Assembly: GCA_934457415.1 (NCBI GenBank)
Contig: CAKSHM010000008.1
Location: 1 to 64,000, forward strand
Source of the DNA: an uncultured Eubacteriales bacterium
GTDB taxonomy: Bacteria > Bacillota > Clostridia > Oscillospirales > Acutalibacteraceae
DNA length: 64,000 nt
Direction: 5' to 3'
Part shown: piece after piece, positions 36,943 to 45,909 of the stretch
Numbering within the stretch: the stretch's first letter is position 1
How the letters are laid out: the number at the start of each line of letters is the position of its first letter
Program-made: the position numbers and the translations under genes
Notes under the pieces: generated by a model
Told to the model about the DNA's origin: nothing
Databases searched by the model: none
What the model saw: the letters and a program-made list of their open reading frames with translations, nothing else

Positions 36943-39783
36943 TTACTCCCCTTTGTATTCCGATATTTTTCTGGCTATTTCTTTATTCGCCTCTTTGCCC
37001 CATTTTGTAAGGGCATCTTTAACTCCGGACTTTCCGTTTATAACAGTCCAATAAGCCTGATCTACAGAGCGGGATAAATAATAGCTTCCTGGTATTTCAG
37101 GTATTTCTTCAATATAAGACTGCTGCTCTAAAAGCACAGCAAGGTCGTTATTATCCCAACCCATTCTTGAAAAAGCCTCGATATTTGCAGTTGGTACACG
37201 CGAAACTGCACCAAGTACCGATTCAATGTCGGCACTGTATCTGACCTGAGTATCAGCACTGCTCCACCATTTAAGAAACTCCCATGCAAGCTCCTTTTTA
37301 TCAGATTTATTCAGTATCGCACATCCTGTTCCGGCACCGGATACAGTTCTGTTTAGTGTTCCGTTTTCTTCCATCATTCCCGGGATCAATGCTATTCCCC
37401 ATCTGCCGCGTATTTCCGGTGCGGCCTGTAAAAAAGTATTATACTGAGTATAAACAGATATGCCGAGCGGACAGGTTCCGACTTTAAAACGATTATAAAA
37501 ATCCGCTTCGGTAGGCAGCTTATACTGGGTATACATATCGGTCCAATATTTAAAGGCGGAAAGTGCAGTTGTTTCCGTAAGCAGGCTTTTACTTTTTTTG
37601 CTGTCATAAAATTTCCCGCCGGACTGCATAAGTATACTCGCATATAAATTCAATCCGCCTATTCCTGTGTCGGCAGTAGTGGCAGAAGTTATTTTTGTAT
37701 AAGGTATATAAGAATTCATATTATTTCGCTGAAGCACCGCTGTGGCAGCCATGAATTCTTCCCAAGTATCGGGAATTGATATACCGAGTTCATCAAGTAT
37801 ATCTTTACGGTAAAACATTAAATAAAAAGATTGTTGATCCGGAAGCGCATATACCCCGTTGCCGTACTTATACGGAACTGTAGCTGATTGGCCGAACTGA
37901 GAAGCGGTTTCCTCAAAGTCACTAAAACTGCTCAAGTCATAAAGCGCTCCGCGCATTGCAAGGTTTACAGGAGTTGCCCGCGACATATGCAGCGCTAAAT
38001 CAGGCTGATTATTTGAAAGCATTCCTTTAATTAAATCAGCATTTACAACCTCTAAATTAACATTGATGCCTGTTTTTGAAGTAAAGCTTTCTTGAATAAG
38101 CGAATTCAAAACCTGAGCCTGATCTCTGCCCCAATTAACCCATATCTTTATTGTGTTTTTATCGTTTTTTTCATCGCTGACATAATTATATGCATTTGAA
38201 AAAGATGCAATAAACCGCATTACCGAAAAACCAAAACGCTCAAACACATTGACTTTTTTCTCACCGAAGCTTTTATCAGGGGCGGCAAGGCGAATCTGAT
38301 CTATGCTAAGCGGCATAACAGTCATTTCATAAAGCCATGAACTAAGTGTTGTGTAATTGGTGTAATAATCTTTAACATAAAGCTGTGCAGTGTATGAATT
38401 ATCAAGCATTTCTTTAATTACACGGCTCATATTTCTTATAGCGGCAACATAATTTCCGCCGCGCGAGCCATTAAGTTCTTCTGCATCTTCAGCAAGGCTC
38501 TCTAAACCGTTATATAAAGAATTCAGTGTTTTTTCATAATCAGGTATTTGTCTGAAAAGCTCATAGTCACGGTTACTATCGGGTGATTCACCGGTTATCA
38601 TAATAATATCAATATATAAGTTACCGATTCTTTGTGTGAGGTCTTTTAGTCTTGTATAAAACTCAGCCGTTTTTCCAAGAGTAACACTCAATGACAATTC
38701 ATGCTCACCGGCACTCAAAGCAAACAGATAAGGATTATCGGACTCATCCGAAAACTCATAAAATCTCCAATCTGTATTATATGGGAAAGCAATATAACCT
38801 GCTTCTTCAAAAGGAGTATAACCGTCTATTTTAAGATTGCGGTAAGAATAACCGTTTATGACTTGATCTTGTTTGTACATTATCCCAAGCTTATAAAAAC
38901 CGTCCTCAGGTACATTTATCTTCCATATAATCTCCTCTCCTGAATTTTTCCAGTTTGTTCCGCCGATATAATTTATTTTGGAAATCGCAACATTTGAAGG
39001 AGTCAGCTTTTTCGAGGAATTATCTGCCTTTGAGATAATTGAACTTTGGGTTTTAACAGCTGCATCTTCTCCCTCAATTACCACTGTTTCTGAGGAATAG
39101 TTTTTAAAATAAGAATACTTTGATACATATTCACCGTAAGCCAAGCCGCCATCATCAGGCTTAACTGCCGATAAACTGTTCAGTTCTATTTCACCGCCGA
39201 TTATTTGAAGCTCTACTGTATGTTTTCCTGCCGAAAAAGCGAATTTATACGGATATGTTTCAGCGCCTGTAGTGTCAGCAAGAGATACTTTGCGAAAATC
39301 ACTGTACAATACTTGTTCCGGCGAAGACTCGTTTCCGAAATCATCCTTACGAATTTCCGAACCGTCTTTCCACATTGCAGGCAAATAAATTTCATCTGCA
39401 TTTTCAAATGGATATGAACCGTCAATTTTGATACCTATATTTATATCCGACTTACCTTCAAGCGCTTTGTAATTAAGAGAAATATTATATAGTCCGCTTT
39501 CTTTAAAATCACCCGTTAAGATGATTTTATCTGAATCCTTCATTCTTAAAGGTATATTTAAATTGTCATATGAAAAGAAAACATCTTCAATCCCAGATTT
39601 CATATTTTTGTTTTCCGACAAATAAGATGAATAAGTGTAATTTGACTCGCCGCCGATTCTCTTATTTCCAGTTTGCAAATCAATTTCTGCTGCGGTTTCT
39701 GCCTTGGACGGCACTGCAAGTAATGAAAGCGAAATTATTGCTGTTATTCCAATACAAATAAAACTCTGCAATTTTTTGTTCAT
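36943..39783 (-). CDS. Solute-binding protein fused to two beta-sandwich modules (1st importer)
   Basis: This 946-residue secreted protein has a signal peptide (cleavage near PSKAETA). Two similar beta-sandwich modules follow (about 45-215 and 230-400), each with KIDGxxPFEEAxxIxxPxxW-type strands and a closing GEHELSL/GKHTVEL strand, then a helical linker (about 410-520) and a family 1 sugar-binding domain (about 545-930; WVNWGRDQAQVLNSLI, GINVNLEVV, ALPDQQSFYLMFYRKDIL). There is no lipobox, so anchoring relies on the modules or an uncleaved signal. It is the first gene of the long minus-strand locus, behind a GAGGT site. Confidence 0.85.
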   Translation of the reverse strand: MNKKLQSFICIGITAIISLSLLAVPSKAETAAEIDLQTGNKRIGGESNYTYSSYLSENKNMKSGIEDVFFSYDNLNIPLRMKDSDKIILTGDFKESGLYNISLNYKALEGKSDINIGIKIDGSYPFENADEIYLPAMWKDGSEIRKDDFGNESSPEQVLYSDFRKVSLADTTGAETYPYKFAFSAGKHTVELQIIGGEIELNSLSAVKPDDGGLAYGEYVSKYSYFKNYSSETVVIEGEDAAVKTQSSIISKADNSSKKLTPSNVAISKINYIGGTNWKNSGEEIIWKINVPEDGFYKLGIMYKQDQVINGYSYRNLKIDGYTPFEEAGYIAFPYNTDWRFYEFSDESDNPYLFALSAGEHELSLSVTLGKTAEFYTRLKDLTQRIGNLYIDIIMITGESPDSNRDYELFRQIPDYEKTLNSLYNGLESLAEDAEELNGSRGGNYVAAIRNMSRVIKEMLDNSYTAQLYVKDYYTNYTTLSSWLYEMTVMPLSIDQIRLAAPDKSFGEKKVNVFERFGFSVMRFIASFSNAYNYVSDEKNDKNTIKIWVNWGRDQAQVLNSLIQESFTSKTGINVNLEVVNADLIKGMLSNNQPDLALHMSRATPVNLAMRGALYDLSSFSDFEETASQFGQSATVPYKYGNGVYALPDQQSFYLMFYRKDILDELGISIPDTWEEFMAATAVLQRNNMNSYIPYTKITSATTADTGIGGLNLYASILMQSGGKFYDSKKSKSLLTETTALSAFKYWTDMYTQYKLPTEADFYNRFKVGTCPLGISVYTQYNTFLQAAPEIRGRWGIALIPGMMEENGTLNRTVSGAGTGCAILNKSDKKELAWEFLKWWSSADTQVRYSADIESVLGAVSRVPTANIEAFSRMGWDNNDLAVLLEQQSYIEEIPEIPGSYYLSRSVDQAYWTVINGKSGVKDALTKWGKEANKEIARKISEYKGE

Positions 39784-40080
39784 TGTCTTAACCTCATTTT
39801 ACGGTTTTTATTTTCAAACATTAGTCATAACACACCAAAACAATTATCTTATTATGATTATATTTTATCATATTTCAACATCATAATAATTGTATCTTAT
39901 TCGCTTGGCATTGTAAAACACTATCATAAAATCAGTAAAAAAATGGTAATATAATTTACAATTTATTCTAAGTTGCCAAACATAACCCGAATTTTTGGCT
40001 TGATTTTATCATAATTTATCGGTATAATTATAGTATTATAAAGTCTATTCAATGTATTTTTTTATCACAACGGAGGCAAT
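39784..40080. promoter_or_regulatory. Divergent control region of the glycan locus and AraC gene
   Basis: This roughly 300-base AT-rich gap separates the minus-strand locus from the AraC gene. No gene is seen. TTGGC motifs occur at 39905 (plus), about 39979 (minus) and 39997 (plus). The first continues as TTGGCATTGTAAAA and resembles TTGGCGAATGGTAAAA at 41074 in front of the GH127 gene. They are candidate AraC operators. A minus-strand promoter for the binding-protein gene is expected here, but I cannot place it with confidence. Confidence 0.5.
40000..40028 (+). promoter_or_regulatory. Sigma-A promoter of the AraC gene
   Basis: TTGATT at 40000-40005 and TATAAT at 40023-40028 are separated by 17 bases, about 50 bases before the AraC start codon. 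It fits the housekeeping consensus well. Confidence 0.7.
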
Positions 40081-40995
40081 ATGTTCAATTATCCAAATCA
40101 TTTACCTGAACACACAGACCGATCATTATGGAAGTATGAGGATATTTTTAATCCCTCAAATAAATTTAAACTTGTAAAATGCTATATGCATACCGTTGAT
40201 ACAATTCTCGGTATGCACAGTCATAGCTTTTATGAACTGAATATTGTTATTTCGGGTACAGGAAGACATTACATAGATGACGGCAGTTGTATAGCAACGG
40301 AAGGAATGGTATTCATGCTGCCGCCTAATACTCGTCACGGATACTACAGTGACGGTATAATGAAGATATATCACATTTTATTAAGCGGAGCATTTTGTGA
40401 AAGATTTTCAGATGAACTTACTTCACTTTCGGGTTATTCTCTTTTCTTCGAAGTCGAACCGCTCCTACGCGGAAGATACACTCAGGATTTCTTTTTAAAA
40501 CTTGAGAAAATAAAGCTTGATGAATTGATAAAAACAATGGAAAGCTTAAAACTTACAGATTCTTCCGAAGAAAACAATGTTCAGATAGCGAGAAATGCCG
40601 TAACACTTAAAATACTTTGTGAATTTTGTTCCTTAATGGCAAAACGCCACAACGGTCTTAATCTTAACCAATATAGCAATGTTTTCGAAACGGAAATTAT
40701 TAAAAACATGCAGTCTTTGGTAGATAATTGCTGTGAAAAGCAGGACTTTAACAAGATTGCCGCTGAGCTTAATATGTCTTATGCAACATATTTGCGCTAT
40801 TTTAAACAGGTATGCGGAAAAACGCCGAGTCAATATATTACACAGTGCCGAATAAACCATGCAAAAAAACTCTTAAAATTCACTGATAAAACCATTGTTG
40901 AAATTGCCATTGAATGCGGATTTTTTGACAGTTCGCATTTTGTAAAGGTTTTTAAACAATTTACCGGATTAAATCCGAAACAATTCCGCAATTAA
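40081..40995 (+). CDS. AraC-family transcriptional regulator
   Basis: 304 residues: an N-terminal cupin sensing domain (about 40-130; MHSHSFYELNIVISGTGRHY and LPPNTRHGYY) and a C-terminal double helix-turn-helix (about 205-304; IAAELNMSYATYLRYFKQVCG and IAIECGFFDSSHFVKVFKQFTG). Such regulators sense a sugar and activate nearby glycan genes. It is divergent from the long minus-strand locus and precedes the GH127 operon, so it probably controls both. GGAGGCAAT precedes the ATG. Confidence 0.92.
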   Translation: MFNYPNHLPEHTDRSLWKYEDIFNPSNKFKLVKCYMHTVDTILGMHSHSFYELNIVISGTGRHYIDDGSCIATEGMVFMLPPNTRHGYYSDGIMKIYHILLSGAFCERFSDELTSLSGYSLFFEVEPLLRGRYTQDFFLKLEKIKLDELIKTMESLKLTDSSEENNVQIARNAVTLKILCEFCSLMAKRHNGLNLNQYSNVFETEIIKNMQSLVDNCCEKQDFNKIAAELNMSYATYLRYFKQVCGKTPSQYITQCRINHAKKLLKFTDKTIVEIAIECGFFDSSHFVKVFKQFTGLNPKQFRN

Positions 40996-41073
40996 ATCAC
41001 ATATTACCGCTCTTTTATACACGTCTGAATTTTTTATACAATCAAATGATTTATTTCTACAATAATTTTACAT

Positions 41074-41101
41074 TTGGCGAATGGTAAAATTACGGTATAC
41101 A
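41074..41101 (+). promoter_or_regulatory. Candidate activated promoter/operator of the GH127 operon
   Basis: TTGGCG (41074-41079) and TATACA (41096-41101) are 16 bases apart; the weak -35 is typical of activator-dependent promoters. TTGGCGAATGGTAAAA here resembles a motif at 39905 in the AraC control region, suggesting a shared regulator. Confidence 0.4.
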
Positions 41102-41117
41102 GGAGGGGTGAAGCTTT

Positions 41118-42983
41118 ATGCTTTCAAAAAAATTAACAGAATACTATAACTATAATTCTCAATACAAAACAGCACTGGATAAAGATAAGTTTTTCCCTTG
41201 TCGTTTTGAACCGCGAGATCTTCACGGTATTACAGACAAAACACTAAGATTTATCGAGAATATACAGCTTACAGACAATTCCAAATGGAAGCTTTTTTCA
41301 AAACAGTTTGCCGAAAGACCGGACGGAGAGAACGGCGGCTGGCGCGGCGAGTACTGGGGAAAAATGATGCGAGGTGCCTGTATAACTTACATATATACGA
41401 AAAACAATAATCTATACAAGATTTTGGAAAAAACAGTTTTGGATATTTTAAACACTCAGGATGAATTAGGCAGAATATCAACTTATAAGGTTGAAAGAGA
41501 ATATTCGGGTTGGGACATCTGGTGCAGAAAATATATTATTTTGGGTTTATTGCATTTTCACGAAATTTGCAAAGACGAAGCGCTTAGAGACAAAATAATT
41601 ACAGCTCTTGAAGCCCATCTTGATTATATAATAAATACTGTCGGAGACGGAAAGATCTGTATAAATGAAACATCAGATTTTTGGGGTGCTGCAAATTCTG
41701 TATCATTGCTTGAACCGGTAGTAAGAATGTATAACCAAACCGGAAACAAGCGCTATCTCGAATTTGCCGAATACATTGTTCGTACGGGACCTAAAAATCT
41801 TAATATTTTTGAATTGGCGTATGAAAATAAAACCGCACCGTATGAATGGAGCATAAAAAAAGCATACGAACTTATGTCCTGCTTTGAGGGGCTGATGGAA
41901 TATTACCGTGCTACAGGAATAGAAAAATGGAAAACCGCAGTTATTAATTTTGTAAATCGTCTGATCGAAACCGATACATCAATTATAGGATGCTGCGGTT
42001 GCAGACATGAATTCCTTGATAACAGTACATCTTCCCAAACTAATCCTGATTATCCGTATCCTATGCAGGAAACTTGTGTAACAGTTACGTGGATGAAGCT
42101 TTGCTACCAACTGTTAAGATTTACAGGAAAAGCTAAATATGCTGATGAAATAGAAAAATCGGTTTATAATGCACTTTATGGTGCCGTAAATACAAAGCAA
42201 AGTAAATTAAACGGGGGTTTCCCGTTTGACAGCTATTCCCCCTTGCGCATCAACAAGCGTGCAAGAGGAATAGGCGGTGAACAGTTTGATGAAAACGGCA
42301 ATTTGATTTATGGATGCTGTGCCGCAATAGGTGCTGCGGGAACAGGAATTGTACCTGAAATCGCCGCAAATCTCACCGAAAGAGGCATTGTTCTCAATCT
42401 TTATATTGACGGAGATTATTCACTTATAACACCTGCAGATAATTTATTTAAACTTAATGTGTCGACAAAATATCCTGCTGACGGCAATGTTGAAATAACC
42501 GTAACCATCGATAAAGACGAAGAATTTGAAATAATGCTGCGGATACCGGAATATTCCGTGAATACACATCTTTCATTGAATAATAAAAACCTTTTCGTTA
42601 AAGACAGGTATGTTAAAATCAATCGCATCTGGCACAATGGCGACAAATTACTATTAAATATTGATATGGCACCGCGCGTAATTCATCCGATAGGATTTAT
42701 GAACAATCCCGAAAGTTTTAAATATATTGCCGTTAAATACGGACCGTTGGTTTTAGCCCGCGATTCCCGTGTCTGTCATGATATAAAAACTCCGATTAAA
42801 CTTAAATACAGCGAAAACGATTATATTGATTTGAAAAGAACTAATTCGGTGAAATTTCCGACTTTATGCGAATTTAGCGCACCGTGCGAAAACGGCAAAT
42901 CAGTTACGCTAATAGATTACCAATCCTGCGGAAAAACATGGGATGAAAATTCACTTACGGAAGCATGGATAAGAACGCCCTAA
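41118..42983 (+). CDS. GH127-family (DUF1680) beta-L-arabinofuranosidase-like enzyme
   Basis: This 621-residue cytoplasmic enzyme has an N-terminal (alpha/alpha)6 barrel and C-terminal beta-sandwiches. The Zn/Cys catalytic centre known from HypBA1 can be traced: E318 and C320 in QETC, and the adjacent pair C400-C401 in YGCC, one of which is the nucleophile. E298 in CRHEF is a plausible acid/base. It would remove beta-L-arabinofuranose, or a related sugar, from imported oligosaccharides. Specificity within GH127/GH146 is unknown. AGGAGGGG precedes the ATG; first gene of a four-gene plus-strand operon. Confidence 0.85.
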   Translation: MLSKKLTEYYNYNSQYKTALDKDKFFPCRFEPRDLHGITDKTLRFIENIQLTDNSKWKLFSKQFAERPDGENGGWRGEYWGKMMRGACITYIYTKNNNLYKILEKTVLDILNTQDELGRISTYKVEREYSGWDIWCRKYIILGLLHFHEICKDEALRDKIITALEAHLDYIINTVGDGKICINETSDFWGAANSVSLLEPVVRMYNQTGNKRYLEFAEYIVRTGPKNLNIFELAYENKTAPYEWSIKKAYELMSCFEGLMEYYRATGIEKWKTAVINFVNRLIETDTSIIGCCGCRHEFLDNSTSSQTNPDYPYPMQETCVTVTWMKLCYQLLRFTGKAKYADEIEKSVYNALYGAVNTKQSKLNGGFPFDSYSPLRINKRARGIGGEQFDENGNLIYGCCAAIGAAGTGIVPEIAANLTERGIVLNLYIDGDYSLITPADNLFKLNVSTKYPADGNVEITVTIDKDEEFEIMLRIPEYSVNTHLSLNNKNLFVKDRYVKINRIWHNGDKLLLNIDMAPRVIHPIGFMNNPESFKYIAVKYGPLVLARDSRVCHDIKTPIKLKYSENDYIDLKRTNSVKFPTLCEFSAPCENGKSVTLIDYQSCGKTWDENSLTEAWIRTP

Positions 42984-43009
42984 ATCGGCAGTTTTATAAG
43001 GAATTAAAT

Positions 43010-45238
43010 ATGAAATACAATACCCTGAAAACCGAACTGAAAAAATACTATAAAGAATCGGTTCATAATTCCGTTGAAACTTTAAGAGATAAGGTTTACT
43101 CAAGACTTGACAAGTTTGACGCAGAAAATCCGGGGCTTTCTTCCTACAAGCTTAAAGCCGCACAATATAAGACAATTGCCGAAGAGTTTACTCCTGTGCT
43201 TTTTGACCATATGCCGTTTTATTTTGAAACAGGCGCCCTTGAAGCTTACAGCGACGGAGCATATTGCAGAGGCGGCAAACATGCCAACGGCTGGATTTTC
43301 AAAAAGAACGGGCATATTTCCAACGATATTTCACCTGAAAACGAACGGCTGTTCTGCAAAAATATGTCCGATATTCTGTATCTCACCTGCGGACCTTATT
43401 TTGATATTGAGCATACGCCGATTCCTATGGAAAAAATATTTTCGGTAGGCCTTAAAGGCATATATGAGGAAGCTGAAGCAGAGCTTGCAAAATGTGAAAG
43501 CGACGAAGAATTTGATTTTATTAAATCCGCAATGACAGGTCTTGAGGCACTAAAGCTTATGGCAGAAAAATTTTCTGCCGAGGCATACCGTCGGCTTGAA
43601 AACGAATCCGACACAGAAAATATTCGCTGCTTTAATCTGATTGCCAAAACAGCCTGCAGAGTACCGTGGAATCCGCCGTCAACCTTTTATGAAGGACTTG
43701 CGGCATTTGCATTTATGCGAAAAGCTTTGGGCAGCCTTGAGGGATACGGATATAACTCAATAGGCAGGCCTGACCTTCTTCTCAAAAAATTTCTTATCTC
43801 TTCAGAAGATAAAGAACAAAACTATGATGATATGTGTCGGTTTATGCTCATTTGGGATTGCCATGCAGACCGAGACAAAATAATGTCCGGCTATGCCGAT
43901 TATGAATATGAAAATTCCATAACCGTGGGCGGAGTCGATAAAGACGGCAAAGAAGTTTTCAACGCTGCTACGCGCATGTTTGTCGATACCGCTTTGGAGC
44001 TTGATCTGATTTATCCGAAAATAATGTGCAGATTCGGTGCTTCTTCTTCGGAAGAATACTTAAATCTTATTTCAAAACCGCTTCTTAAATCCAAAAACAT
44101 AATGCTTTACGAAAACGACGATGTAATGATACCGGCGCTGGTTTCAAGCGGATATTCATTAGAGGACGCCCGTAACTATATTGTTTCCGGATGTTGGGAT
44201 ACTCTGTGCGGAGAGCTTAACAAGCCATCATGCGGCGAATACTTTAATCTTTTGAGAATACTTGAATGGAGTATTCATATGCCCGAAGAAAAGCTTAAAG
44301 AAAATGCCCTGCATTTTACTCCCCTGTCACAAGCTAAAAGCTTTGATGAGGCATATGATATTTTCTTAAAAAACGCCTACGAGGTGATTTACCGAAAGGC
44401 TTATCTTAATGCAGAGGGCGGCAAGTGTTGGAAAAAGATTTCCCCGATGTGTCTTACCTCTGCTCTTATGAGAAACCCGCTTAAAAACCGCCGTGATATA
44501 TCAAACGGCGGAACGGGATATTCACGCGAGCAAATGAATTTTGCCGGTTTCCCCGATGTTGTGGACTCTCTCTCGGTAATTAAAAAGCTATGCTTTGAAG
44601 ATAAGATTTGCACGCTTGATGAGATTATAAATCAATGCAAAAGCAATTGGTCTGACTCATATTTGCTGGCGCTTGCGAAAAAATGCCCGTCTTACGGAGA
44701 CGGTACCGACAAATCGCTTGAACTTTCCGAAATGCTTAATTCCGACCTTTACAGAATAACCCGCGGTTTGCCTACCCTCTTCGGCGGTGAATACAATATA
44801 GGCTATTATATGTATACGGAGGTTGTTTCATGGGGTAAAAAAATCAAAGCCACCCCAAACGGCAGACACGACGGATACTATATTTCGCACGGGCTTACTC
44901 CTACCCGTCTGCACGAGGTAAGATCGGTTACCGATGTTTTGAGGACCGTTTCAAAACTCAATTTAAAAAAATGCGCCGCTAATTCAATTCTGAATATCAT
45001 GCTGCCGCTCGGTAAAATAGACAGTAAAATTCTTGTGGGGTTTATCCGCTCTTGCGCTGTATGCGGAATTGAGGCCATACAGATAAACTGTGTTAACCGA
45101 GACGATCTGCTTGCCGCTCAGAAAGACCCTGAACATTATAAGCATATAATTGTAAGGGTAACAGGATTTTCATGTCCTTTCGTAAAGCTCTCCGAGGATT
45201 GGCAAAACGAAGTGCTTTCAAGAAATTACTATAATTGA
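43010..45238 (+). CDS. Divergent glycyl-radical-enzyme-like protein (PFL superfamily)
   Basis: Roughly 742 residues with the size and ten-strand-barrel layout of pyruvate-formate-lyase-like enzymes. The candidate thiyl cysteine is C395 in SGCWDTLCGE, where the usual GCVE is changed to GCWD. The C-terminal glycyl loop is RVTGFSCPF with G719, where the usual form is RVxGYSA. So the radical glycine and active-site cysteine persist with altered surroundings. No radical-SAM activase is encoded nearby. Its neighbours are GH127, an esterase and a CE4 deacetylase, which suggests chemistry on a sugar or sugar-linked compound; HypD hydroxyproline dehydratase is one known GRE, but the motifs differ. Start: ATG 43010 with AAGGA 7 bases upstream; the frame opens earlier inside GH127. 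Confidence 0.7.
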   Translation: MKYNTLKTELKKYYKESVHNSVETLRDKVYSRLDKFDAENPGLSSYKLKAAQYKTIAEEFTPVLFDHMPFYFETGALEAYSDGAYCRGGKHANGWIFKKNGHISNDISPENERLFCKNMSDILYLTCGPYFDIEHTPIPMEKIFSVGLKGIYEEAEAELAKCESDEEFDFIKSAMTGLEALKLMAEKFSAEAYRRLENESDTENIRCFNLIAKTACRVPWNPPSTFYEGLAAFAFMRKALGSLEGYGYNSIGRPDLLLKKFLISSEDKEQNYDDMCRFMLIWDCHADRDKIMSGYADYEYENSITVGGVDKDGKEVFNAATRMFVDTALELDLIYPKIMCRFGASSSEEYLNLISKPLLKSKNIMLYENDDVMIPALVSSGYSLEDARNYIVSGCWDTLCGELNKPSCGEYFNLLRILEWSIHMPEEKLKENALHFTPLSQAKSFDEAYDIFLKNAYEVIYRKAYLNAEGGKCWKKISPMCLTSALMRNPLKNRRDISNGGTGYSREQMNFAGFPDVVDSLSVIKKLCFEDKICTLDEIINQCKSNWSDSYLLALAKKCPSYGDGTDKSLELSEMLNSDLYRITRGLPTLFGGEYNIGYYMYTEVVSWGKKIKATPNGRHDGYYISHGLTPTRLHEVRSVTDVLRTVSKLNLKKCAANSILNIMLPLGKIDSKILVGFIRSCAVCGIEAIQINCVNRDDLLAAQKDPEHYKHIIVRVTGFSCPFVKLSEDWQNEVLSRNYYN

Positions 45239-45253
45239 TAATAAGGTGAACAA

Positions 45254-45907
45254 ATGATAACAGAAGAAAAGTTTTATTCAAAAAACCGGAAAGGCGAATA
45301 TCTTGATTATTATATGTATATATCAAATCCCGAAAAAGATAATCTTCCGCTTATAATTGATATTCACGGCGCAGGGGGACGCGGCAATGACTTATCTCTT
45401 ATTAAAGACAGCCGCGCACGAATATATCTCAGCGAACATACCGAGTTTGAGTGTATTGTTGTATCCCCTCAATGCCATTGCGACACATGGTTTGAGCTTT
45501 TTGATGTTTTGCTTGAATTTATCGGTAAAATACGAAATGACAGCAGAGTTGATATTAACCGTGTGTATCTGACCGGTGCCAGCATGGGCGGTTATACCTC
45601 TTGGCAGATTGCTATGTCAAGGCCCGAATGGTTTGCCGCATTGGTGCCGCTTTGCGGCGGAGGAATGTACTGGAACGCATGGAGAATTAAGGACATTCCC
45701 GTTTGGGCTTTTCACGGCGCTCTTGATAAGGTAGTTTACCCTGAGGAAACCTTACATATGGCGTCAGCCGTAAATCAATCCGGAGGAAACGCAAAAATTA
45801 CAATATGCCCTAAATGCGATCACAATGTGTGGGATACGGTATATACAAATAATGATATGTGGAACTGGATGTTTGCTCAGAAAAAATTATCAATAAAAGG
45901 AGCATAA
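45254..45907 (+). CDS. Alpha/beta-hydrolase esterase (CE1/PHB-depolymerase-like)
   Basis: This 217-residue cytoplasmic hydrolase has a visible catalytic triad: S110 in GASMGG, D158 in HGALDKVV and H190 in CDHNVWD. The oxyanion region is DIHGAGGRG. It resembles feruloyl/acetyl esterases of CE1 and dienelactone-hydrolase-like proteins, which remove ester groups from plant oligosaccharides. It follows the GRE-like gene by 15 bases with AAGGTG in front of the ATG. Confidence 0.82.
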   Translation: MITEEKFYSKNRKGEYLDYYMYISNPEKDNLPLIIDIHGAGGRGNDLSLIKDSRARIYLSEHTEFECIVVSPQCHCDTWFELFDVLLEFIGKIRNDSRVDINRVYLTGASMGGYTSWQIAMSRPEWFAALVPLCGGGMYWNAWRIKDIPVWAFHGALDKVVYPEETLHMASAVNQSGGNAKITICPKCDHNVWDTVYTNNDMWNWMFAQKKLSIKGA

Positions 45908-45909
45908 AA

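Noticed and set aside
27412..39783. Search for an ABC ATPase gene for the two importers
   Set aside because: No Walker A/B or ABC signature protein is encoded; a shared ATPase elsewhere is the simpler explanation than a missed gene.
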